From positions 1 to 16,646 of the forward strand of contig JAZUHB010000124.1 in assembly GCA_045641505.1 (NCBI GenBank): a DNA stretch of 16,646 bases. Reading direction: 5' to 3'. Below the pieces are notes generated by a model. That model ran no database searches, was not told the origin of the DNA, and worked only from the letters and a program-made list of their open reading frames with translations. The stretch is from JAZQNF01 sp045641505 (GTDB lineage: Bacteria; Bacillota; Clostridia; Lachnospirales; Bianqueaceae). The translations under genes and the position numbers were made by a program. Numbering within the stretch: position 1 is the first letter of the stretch; each line of letters starts with the position of its first letter. Positions 1 through 5,750 of this stretch are shown here, one piece after another.

Positions 1-378
1 CTAAAAGACTTCAGCCATGTGCAAATTCTTTGGTGGGCAAATGAATGTGCAGACAAAATAGATAGGAACACATTAACAGAGCAAAAACCGTATACAAACG
101 GACCTGATGAACTTGGCGTTTTTGCCCTACGCTCTCCGGAAAGGCTGAATCCCATTGCCGTTTCCAATGCGGATATTGCCTATGTGGACGAAGAGAACGG
201 CATCATCGGTTTATACTATGTGGATGCCTTTGACGGAACACCGGTGCTTGATTTAAAGCCCTATACGCCGAGCATTGACCGTGTTGAAAACGCCAAAACA
301 CCCGATTGGTGCAGCCATTGGCCGAAATCCTATGAAGAAAGTGGAGACTTTGACTGGGAATCCGAGTTCAATTTTTAG
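1..378 (+). CDS. trmO: TrmO/TsaA-like tRNA methyltransferase, 5'-truncated
   Basis: The reading frame is open from the first base of the window, so the N-terminal part lies outside; 125 residues remain. The visible protein carries the hallmarks of the TsaA/UPF0066 (TrmO) fold: an FSHVQILWWAN block near the window edge and the signature DAFDGTPVLDLKPY toward the C-terminus. Characterised members use S-adenosylmethionine to methylate N6 of the threonylcarbamoyladenosine at tRNA position 37. The frame ends with TAG at 376-378. The first candidate start inside the window (GTG at 19) falls in the middle of the conserved block, so it is not the true start. The downstream GNAT gene begins 11 bases later and is probably co-transcribed. 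Base composition is AT-richer than the genes beyond ~1000. Family assignment is fairly sure; exact substrate is inferred. Confidence 0.82.
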   Translation, partial: LKDFSHVQILWWANECADKIDRNTLTEQKPYTNGPDELGVFALRSPERLNPIAVSNADIAYVDEENGIIGLYYVDAFDGTPVLDLKPYTPSIDRVENAKTPDWCSHWPKSYEESGDFDWESEFNF

Positions 379-389
379 GAGGCAGAGGT

Positions 390-935
390 ATGGCGTTAGC
401 AGATTATATTTATCAAAAGCCAGTAACCGAAACCGAAAGACTCAGAATTCGGCCTATGGGTGCGGCTGATGTCCCTGCACTCACAGAATGGATGCCGGAT
501 CCGTCCATTTATACCTATTGGGGCAAAGGCCCGAGCAAAGGAGAAAAGAATCCGCAGCTGCTGTTCGGAAAAGAAGAAAAACCGACAAAAAGTCTTCATC
601 TGGGAATCGCTTTGAAAGATGCGGATCAGGTCATTGGAGACATTTGGGTTTATTTGATCGAAAACGACCGTATGGCGTCTGTTGCTGTCAGACTGTCTTC
701 AAACCATAAGGGAAAGGGATACGGCACGGAGGCACTTTCCGCAATGACAAAGTTTTGCTTTGAAAATACAGAGCTGAAAAGACTTTGGACAGAAGTGGAT
801 ACGCGGAATATTGCTTCCCAAAAGATGCTTGAAAAGTGCGGGTATACCCGTGAAGGATTGATTCGTCAAGGGAAAATGGTCAACACGTGGTGTGACTATT
901 ATATTTACGGAATTCTTTCATCTGACGAAAGATGA
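390..935 (+). CDS. GNAT N-acetyltransferase, RimJ/RimL type
   Basis: A 181-residue protein of the GNAT fold, close to the usual length for RimJ/RimL-like enzymes, which move an acetyl group from acetyl-CoA to an amine such as a protein N-terminus or an antibiotic. It begins with the TERLRIRPM strand (residues 14-23). The acetyl-CoA loop NHKGKGYGTEA is at about 105-115, and the typical late motif VDTRNIASQKMLEKCGY at about 136-152. The start ATG at 390 is preceded by TAGGAGGCAGAG, a good ribosome binding site that overlaps the stop of the upstream methyltransferase gene. The substrate cannot be told. The gene shares the lower GC of its upstream neighbour and not that of the rest of the window. 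Confidence 0.88.
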   Translation: MALADYIYQKPVTETERLRIRPMGAADVPALTEWMPDPSIYTYWGKGPSKGEKNPQLLFGKEEKPTKSLHLGIALKDADQVIGDIWVYLIENDRMASVAVRLSSNHKGKGYGTEALSAMTKFCFENTELKRLWTEVDTRNIASQKMLEKCGYTREGLIRQGKMVNTWCDYYIYGILSSDER

Positions 936-956
936 AATTTCAGTTCACACTACAAA

Positions 957-985
957 TTGATTTTTCCGCGTTTCCGCGATATAAT
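957..985 (+). promoter_or_regulatory. Strong sigma-A-type promoter with tandem 8-bp repeat in spacer
   Basis: The -35 element is TTGATT (957-962) and the -10 is TATAAT (980-985), with a 17-base spacer. The spacer consists almost entirely of two tandem copies of TTTCCGCG (963-970 and 971-978), which could be a binding site for a regulator. Transcription would begin near 992, just before a structured leader. It is the likely promoter for the + strand genes from 1108/1201 onward. Confidence 0.6.
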
Positions 986-991
986 TTACTA

Positions 992-1077
992 TCTACTTGG
1001 CGAACGCAGAAGCACCGCAGGCGTTTGGGCTGAGCGCATAGTAACAGCCCTGCAGACCGGTTCTGCGGGGCTTTTTC
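992..1077 (+). ncRNA. Structured leader or small RNA with alternative hairpins
   Basis: This is the predicted 5' end of the transcript from the 957-985 promoter. AACGC (1003-1007) can pair with GCGTT (1021-1025). GGGCTG (1027-1032) can pair with CAGCCC (1045-1050). The second pairing uses bases 1046-1050, which also form the 5' arm of the terminator stem, so the two structures exclude each other, as in attenuators and riboswitches. I do not recognise a known riboswitch class. It could equally be a short terminated RNA of about 85 nt, or simply the terminator of the upstream gene with a coincidental hairpin. Confidence 0.35.
1046..1076 (+). terminator. Intrinsic terminator in the leader
   Basis: An 11-bp stem (1046-1056 with 1062-1072, one G-U pair) with a 5-base loop is followed directly by a run of T. 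It would end transcripts from the upstream GNAT gene and would also attenuate transcripts from the promoter at 957-985. Confidence 0.75.
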
Positions 1078-1107
1078 GAACTGATCCGGATTTCACAGGA
1101 GGTTCGC

Positions 1108-1188
1108 GTGGATTTTGGCCGGATCAATCTTTTCGGCGCCGCGCATGTGTGGATCACGGATCTCACGCATTCGGACGCAGAGTCCTGA
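1108..1188 (+). CDS. Possible 26-residue small ORF
   Basis: A GTG codon sits 4 bases after a strong AGGAGG sequence (1098-1103), a short but usable spacing. The frame runs 26 codons to TGA at 1186-1188. The peptide starts MDFGRINLFGAAHVW and has no recognised family. It ends 12 bases before the ATG of the next gene, so it could be a leader peptide that couples translation to that gene, or the remnant of a degraded gene. The only support is the ribosome binding site and its position after the terminator. Confidence 0.3.
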   Translation: MDFGRINLFGAAHVWITDLTHSDAES

Positions 1189-1200
1189 AGGAATACCGTT

Positions 1201-1704
1201 ATGAAGAAAATCATCAAAGCCGCGGTCCCGGTCATCGCCGTTCTGGCGCTCGCGGCCATCGCGCTGATCGTCCGGTCGGTGTTTTTCGCGGCGCCCCGGG
1301 CGGAGGAGGGCGAGATCAAGGTGCAGATCCGGCTCGGACTGGAGGAGGACATCGGCCTCCTTCTCGTCGAATATGAGGCCGACGGGGCGGAGGGGAAAGG
1401 CGGTTTTTCCAACGCGGACCGCTCCATGCTCGCAAAGGACAGCGACGATCTGTACTGGTCCCTCTACGCGTGGCAGCTCGACGCGCCCGCGGAGGGGACC
1501 GAGTTGCATCTCCGCCTTACGGCTGTGACGGAGTATTTTGAGCCGAACTATGAGAATGAGTATCCGGAGGAATATATGGTTCCGATGGGTGAGGTCACGT
1601 TCCCGGCGGAATTCGGCGCGATGTACCGCTTGACGGTCACCGGAAGCGCGCAAGGCGGATACGCGCTGTCCGTGGAGCGGGCGCCGCAAAGCGGGCGCCG
1701 CTGA
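1201..1704 (+). CDS. Membrane-anchored hypothetical protein
   Basis: A 167-residue protein with a classical Lys-Lys N-terminus and one hydrophobic segment at about residues 5-30 (AAVPVIAVLALAAIALIV). The rest is an acidic, presumably extracytoplasmic domain rich in Glu and Tyr. The hydrophobic segment could be a signal peptide or, since no clear cleavage site follows, a membrane anchor. I do not recognise the soluble domain; its alternating hydrophobic pattern suggests beta structure. ATG 1201 follows GAAGGA with suitable spacing. The next gene starts 53 bases later, and a small hairpin (1712-1725) without a T-run lies in the gap, so read-through into the operon is expected. Confidence 0.65.
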   Translation: MKKIIKAAVPVIAVLALAAIALIVRSVFFAAPRAEEGEIKVQIRLGLEEDIGLLLVEYEADGAEGKGGFSNADRSMLAKDSDDLYWSLYAWQLDAPAEGTELHLRLTAVTEYFEPNYENEYPEEYMVPMGEVTFPAEFGAMYRLTVTGSAQGGYALSVERAPQSGRR

Positions 1705-1757
1705 CGCGGTCGCCGCTAAAGCGGCTGGAATAAGGCCGTTCAAGGAAAGGAAACATC

Positions 1758-2228
1758 ATGAAAAAGAAAAGAAAAGCGGCCGGACTGTGTTACATCGATC
1801 TGGCGGAGCGGCCGTCGCTCGAGGAAGCGGCCGCGGACTGGTTCTCCGGCAAGTGGCGCGTCCCGAAGGAAGCCTATCTCGAGTGCATGGACGCGTATCT
1901 TCGGGGCGAGACGGACTACGGCTGGTACCTCTGCCTCGACGGGGACAGGATCGTGGCGGGCATGGGCGTCATCGAAAACGATTTCCATGACAGAAAGGAC
2001 CTGACCCCCAACGTGTGCGCCGTGTACACAGAGGAGGAGTACCGCTGCCGCGGGATCGCCGGGCGCCTGCTCGATATAACGGTCGAGGAATGCCGGCGGA
2101 AAGGGATTTCTCCGCTCTATCTTCTCACCGACCACACCGGCTTCTATGAGCGCTACGGCTGGGAGTTCCTCTGCATGGCTCAGGGCGACGGTGAGCCGGA
2201 GCTGTCGCGGATGTACATCCACCGGTAA
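1758..2228 (+). CDS. GNAT N-acetyltransferase
   Basis: A 156-residue single-domain GNAT protein. The core strand WYLCLDGDRIVAGMGVIE covers about residues 56-73. The acetyl-CoA loop YRCRGIAGRLLD is at about 95-106, and the end of the fold is marked by FYERYGWEFLCMAQGDGEPE (about 129-148). This is the usual late GNAT signature in which a Tyr near FYERYGW can act as general acid. ATG 1758 follows AAGGAAAGGAAACATC. It lies 53 bases after the hypothetical membrane protein and 27 bases before the kinase-GNAT fusion, which suggests one transcript. The acceptor substrate is unknown. Confidence 0.87.
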   Translation: MKKKRKAAGLCYIDLAERPSLEEAAADWFSGKWRVPKEAYLECMDAYLRGETDYGWYLCLDGDRIVAGMGVIENDFHDRKDLTPNVCAVYTEEEYRCRGIAGRLLDITVEECRRKGISPLYLLTDHTGFYERYGWEFLCMAQGDGEPELSRMYIHR

Positions 2229-2255
2229 CGCGCGGAAACACGAAAGGATTTTGTT

Positions 2256-3341
2256 ATGGTAGTGCTGATCACGGGGCCCACCCACGTCGGGAAGACGCGG
2301 CTGGCCCAGCTGCTGATGGAGAAGAGGGGCATTCCGTATTTCTCGGAGGACCATCTCAAGATGGGACTGATCCGGAGCGGCAAAACTGCGCTCACGCCGC
2401 AGGATGACCGTGAGATGACGGAGTATCTGTGGCCGATCGTCCGCGAGATGATCAGGACCGTCATCGAGAATTATCAGAATCTCATCGTCGAGGGCTGCTA
2501 CATCCCCTTCGACTGGAAAAAGGATTTTTCGGAGGAGGAGCTGCGGGAGATCCGCTTCCTCTGCCTCTGCATGAGCGATTCCTACATCGATGAACAGTAC
2601 GGTGAGATCATGCGGAATGCCCGCTGCATCGAGGCGCGGCTGGACGACGCGGACTGTACGGCGGAGTATCTGAAGCAGGAAAACCGCTTTTACCGCGAGG
2701 GCTGTGAGGCGTACGGCCTGGACGTTGCCCTGATCGAAGGAAATTACGTCGAAACCGTGGGCCGTCTTCTGAACGAGAAGCGAGAGCTTTGGCCGGAGGG
2801 CTTCGAGCCGGTCCTCGAGACGGAGCGCCTCATCCTGCGGAAGTGGCGCGAAAGCGACGCGGAAAGCCTCTATGAATACGCGAAGGATCCGGACGTGGGT
2901 CCGATGGCCGGATGGCCGCCTCACGAGAGCGTGGAGGGCAGCCTCTACGCAATCCGGAATTTTCTGAACGGGCCGGAGTGCTACTGCATCTGCGAGAAGG
3001 GGACCGACCGGGCCATCGGCGCGGTCGAGCTGATCCTCCCCCCGACCGAGGGGCGCGTCGATGAGTGCGAGCTCGGCTTCTGGCTGGGCAAGCCCTTCTG
3101 GGGCCGCGGCTACATGCCTGAGGCCGCGCGGGCGCTGCTCCGGCGCGCGTTCGTGACGCTTGGAATGGAAACCGTCCGGTGCTGCCATTTTGTGGAAAAC
3201 GTCCAATCGAAGAGGGTCCAGGAGAAGCTTGGCTTCGTGTTCGGGGAGACCGTGAAAACCGAGGCTCTGGGCGAGCTCCGGACCCACGTGGTCAACCGGA
3301 TGACGAAGGAGCAGTACCGGGCCCTTTACGGCGAGGATTGA
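2256..3341 (+). CDS. P-loop kinase-like / GNAT acetyltransferase fusion
   Basis: A 361-residue two-domain protein. Residues 1 to ~175 form a nucleoside-kinase/zeta-toxin-like P-loop domain with Walker A GPTHVGKT at 7-14, a conserved-looking YFSEDHLKMG just after, and the strand NLIVEGCYIPF at 75-85. A second, complete GNAT domain of the RimJ/RimL type starts at VLETERLILRKW (186-197). It has the acetyl-CoA loop LGKPFWGRGYMPEA at 277-290 and ENVQSKRVQEKLGF at 314-327. A phosphotransfer and an acetyltransfer activity on one chain would fit modification of a shared small molecule, possibly an antibiotic or a nucleotide derivative, but the sequence gives no substrate. ATG 2256 follows AAAGGA. No frameshift or internal stop separates the domains. 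Confidence 0.82.
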   Translation: MVVLITGPTHVGKTRLAQLLMEKRGIPYFSEDHLKMGLIRSGKTALTPQDDREMTEYLWPIVREMIRTVIENYQNLIVEGCYIPFDWKKDFSEEELREIRFLCLCMSDSYIDEQYGEIMRNARCIEARLDDADCTAEYLKQENRFYREGCEAYGLDVALIEGNYVETVGRLLNEKRELWPEGFEPVLETERLILRKWRESDAESLYEYAKDPDVGPMAGWPPHESVEGSLYAIRNFLNGPECYCICEKGTDRAIGAVELILPPTEGRVDECELGFWLGKPFWGRGYMPEAARALLRRAFVTLGMETVRCCHFVENVQSKRVQEKLGFVFGETVKTEALGELRTHVVNRMTKEQYRALYGED

Positions 3342-3378
3342 ATTTGCGGGGAAATCCCGGAGAAAGGAGGAGAGCGGC

Positions 3379-4785
3379 ATGAACGCGGATGAGAAAAAAG
3401 CGGCGGAGTACCGGCGCATGACCGAGGAGCCGGTCTTCCCTCTGGTGCTTAGGCTGTCGCTGCCCACGACGGTCAGCATGCTGATCACCTCGATCTACAA
3501 CCTGGCCGACACCTATTTCGTTTCGTCCCTCGGGAACTCCGCCACCAGCGCGGTCGGCGTCGTGTTCTCGATCCAGTCCATCATCCAGGCCATCGGCTAC
3601 GGCTTCGGCATGGGCGCCCAGAGCCTGATTTCGCGGCGGCTGGGCGAGAAGAAGCAGGAGGAGGCCGAGCTCTACGCGGCGTCCGGCTTCATCGCAGCGT
3701 TCCTGATGGGCGCGCTGATCATGGCGCTCGGGCTGATCGACCTGCCCTTCGTGATGCGGCTTTTCGGCTCCACCGAGACGGCCCTGCCGCTCGCCTGCGA
3801 ATACGGCCGCTGGATCCTCATCGGGGCGCCGATCTTCTGCTCCTCCTTCGTTCTGAACAACATCCTGCGCGCCGAGGGCAAGGCCTCCCTTTCGATGGTG
3901 GGCCTGTGCAGCGGCGGCATTCTGAACATCGGGCTGGACGCGCTGTTCATCCTGGTGTTCGACATGGGCGTCGCGGGCGCGGCCATCGCGACCTCCCTCA
4001 GCCAGCTGTTCTCCTTCGGCATCCTCGTGATCTTTTTCATGACCGGGAAGAGCGGACTGCGGGTCGGCCCGAAGCGCGCCAGCTGGAGGATTTCCGACTA
4101 TCTGACGGTGTTTCGGGTGGGACTTCCGACGGTGTTCCGCCAGAGTCTCGGCAGCCTCGCGACGACGCTGCTGAACCACGCGGTGCGGCCCTACGGGGAC
4201 GCGGCGGTGGCGGCGGTTTCGATCGGGGGCAAGATCTACATGCTCCTGCGCAGCATGCTGATCGGCGTCGGGCAGGGCTTCCAGCCGGTCGCGGGCTTCA
4301 ACTACGGCGCGAAAAAGTTCGGCCGCGTGAAGGAGTCCTTCAACGTCGCGGCGCTGATCGGCACGGTCTACGGCTTCGCGGCCGCGGCCGTCCTGTTCTT
4401 CTTCTCGGAGCAGATCATCGGCTGGTTCCGGGCGGACGACGCGGAGGTCATCGCGATCGGCGCGCGGATGCTGCGCTTCCTCAGCGCCTCGCTGCTCGTC
4501 CTCGGCTACTCGACCTTCGTCAACCAGCTCTTTCAGGGCCTCGGCTACGTGGTGCCGGCGACGCTGCTTGCTTCCTGCCGGCAGGGCATTTTCTTCGTGC
4601 CGCTGATCCTCATTCTGCCGCGGGTGCTGGGGCTTACGGGCATCCAGCTCACGCAAGCCGTTTCGGATCTTCTGACCTTCGCCGTGTCGGTGCCCTTCCA
4701 TATCTGGATGTTCCGGCATCTGACGAAGCTTTCGCGGAAAGCGGAGGCGGCGGGGCCTTCGCCGGAAACGGAGGCGGCCGAATGA
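3379..4785 (+). CDS. MATE-family multidrug/organic cation exporter
   Basis: A 468-residue integral membrane protein, the normal size of MATE (MOP superfamily) transporters, with about 12 hydrophobic segments. The N-terminus contains the family pattern PLVLRLSLPTTVSMLITSIY followed by YNLADTYFVSSLG. The second half repeats the fold, with the FRQSLGSLATTLLNHAV and GVGQGFQPVAGFNYGA blocks. These transporters export cationic drugs or metabolites using a Na+ or H+ gradient. The ATG is preceded by AAAGGAGGAGAG. Its stop overlaps the start of the next gene (ATGA at 4782-4785), so the two are translationally coupled. The acetyltransferases upstream make a resistance or detoxification role attractive but unproved. 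Confidence 0.93.
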   Translation: MNADEKKAAEYRRMTEEPVFPLVLRLSLPTTVSMLITSIYNLADTYFVSSLGNSATSAVGVVFSIQSIIQAIGYGFGMGAQSLISRRLGEKKQEEAELYAASGFIAAFLMGALIMALGLIDLPFVMRLFGSTETALPLACEYGRWILIGAPIFCSSFVLNNILRAEGKASLSMVGLCSGGILNIGLDALFILVFDMGVAGAAIATSLSQLFSFGILVIFFMTGKSGLRVGPKRASWRISDYLTVFRVGLPTVFRQSLGSLATTLLNHAVRPYGDAAVAAVSIGGKIYMLLRSMLIGVGQGFQPVAGFNYGAKKFGRVKESFNVAALIGTVYGFAAAAVLFFFSEQIIGWFRADDAEVIAIGARMLRFLSASLLVLGYSTFVNQLFQGLGYVVPATLLASCRQGIFFVPLILILPRVLGLTGIQLTQAVSDLLTFAVSVPFHIWMFRHLTKLSRKAEAAGPSPETEAAE

Positions 4786-5687
4786 GCGCGGAGCGGAAGG
4801 CCCTGTTCCATCTGCCGGGCCTCTTTGGGTTTTATGAGCTGTATTCGGTGTTCCTGCCGCTCTACCGGGCGCACCGGGAATACTTCTACGATTGGTGTGA
4901 GATCGCGTCCCTCTACGGCGCGCCGGCAGACTGCCTCTGGGGCGGCGGCCGGACCGGAGAGGGCGACGCCGACCCGTGCGAGGTTCTGGCGCTCGCCCGC
5001 GAATACGGGATCTCGGCGCGGCTGACCTTCAGTAACTCCTTGCTCCGGGAGGAGCATCTCGCGGACCGGAAGTGCAACGCGCTCTGCGCGATGTTCGAGG
5101 AGGGCGGCGGCCCGGAGAACGGCGTGATCGTCCATTCGGAGCTTCTCCGTGTCTATCTGCGAGAACGCTATCCGGGGCTCTTCCTGGTCTCGTCGACCAC
5201 GAAGGTGCTGACGGAGTTCGCGGCGCTCCGCGCGGAGCTCGAGCGGGAGGATTTCCGCTTCGTCGTGCCGGATTTCCGCCTGAACCGGGCGTTTCCGGAG
5301 CTCGCGGCGCTTCCGCAGCCTCTGAAGGACAAGGTCGAATTTCTCTGCAACGAGTGCTGCGATTTCGGCTGCCGGGCGCGCAAGGCCTGCTACGAGAACG
5401 TGAGCCGACGGATGCTCGGCGAGGACGTGCCCGAGCACGTCTGCGCGTCGCCGGACGCCGCGTCGGGCTACCGCTTTTCGCGGGCGATGGAGAACCCGGG
5501 CTTCATCGGCGCGGACAGCATCCGGGACCGGTATCTGCCGCTCGGCTTTTCGAACTTCAAGCTGGAGGGCCGCGGCCTTGGAAGCGCCGTGGTGCTGGAG
5601 TTTCTGCTCCATTATCTCACGAAGCCCGAGTGCCGGCTGAAGGTCCGCGAGGCGGTTTACCTGGACAGCATGCTGGATTTGTTCTGA
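4782..5687 (+). CDS. U32/UbiU-like cysteine-rich TIM-barrel protein (distant)
   Basis: A 301-residue soluble protein starting at the ATG that overlaps the MATE stop codon. I do not recognise it with certainty. A cluster CNECCDFGCRARKACYENVSR (Cys 189, 192, 193, 197, 203) and Cys 221 could hold an iron-sulfur cluster. Near the C-terminus, FSNFKLEGRGLGSAVVLEF (256-274) resembles the K-I-E-G-R motif of peptidase U32/UbiU-UbiV/RlhA proteins. The pattern of repeated strand-helix units (VIVHSELL, FLVSSTTKVL, FVVPDFRLNR) fits a TIM barrel. Family relatives act in tRNA/rRNA hydroxylation or ubiquinone hydroxylation and carry a [4Fe-4S] cluster. Assignment to this superfamily is an inference. Coupling to the MATE gene suggests linked function or expression. 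Confidence 0.6.
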   Translation: MSAERKALFHLPGLFGFYELYSVFLPLYRAHREYFYDWCEIASLYGAPADCLWGGGRTGEGDADPCEVLALAREYGISARLTFSNSLLREEHLADRKCNALCAMFEEGGGPENGVIVHSELLRVYLRERYPGLFLVSSTTKVLTEFAALRAELEREDFRFVVPDFRLNRAFPELAALPQPLKDKVEFLCNECCDFGCRARKACYENVSRRMLGEDVPEHVCASPDAASGYRFSRAMENPGFIGADSIRDRYLPLGFSNFKLEGRGLGSAVVLEFLLHYLTKPECRLKVREAVYLDSMLDLF

Positions 5688-5710
5688 GAAGCGCGGCGCC
5701 GTTCGAACAT

Positions 5711-5741
5711 AAAAAAAGTCCTCTCGCGGAGGACTTTTTTT
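5711..5741. terminator. Bidirectional intrinsic terminator
   Basis: A7-GTCCTC (5711-5723), a five-base loop TCGCG, then GAGGAC-T7 (5729-5741). The flanking A and T runs make it work on both strands. It separates the convergent U32-like gene (+) and the GH35 gene (-). Confidence 0.92.
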
Positions 5742-5750
5742 CGTATCGGA

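Noticed and set aside
963..978. CRISPR-like or longer tandem repeat array
   Set aside because: Only two 8-base copies exist; no further repeats or spacers were seen here or elsewhere in the window.
997..1041. A 14-codon leader peptide starting at TTG inside the leader RNA
   Set aside because: There is no ribosome binding site before the TTG, and no run of regulatory codons of one amino acid typical of attenuators.
1740..3488. 582-codon - strand open frame opposite the GNAT and kinase-GNAT genes
   Set aside because: The + strand holds two genes with intact acetyl-CoA and Walker motifs and proper ribosome binding sites. The antisense frame has no recognisable domain and reflects GC-rich codon usage.
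3906..4781. Upstream extension of the U32-like gene over the MATE gene
   Set aside because: The extension is the +2 frame of the MATE gene and is Arg/Gly/Pro-rich low-complexity sequence. The ATG at 4782 in an ATGA overlap is the sensible start.
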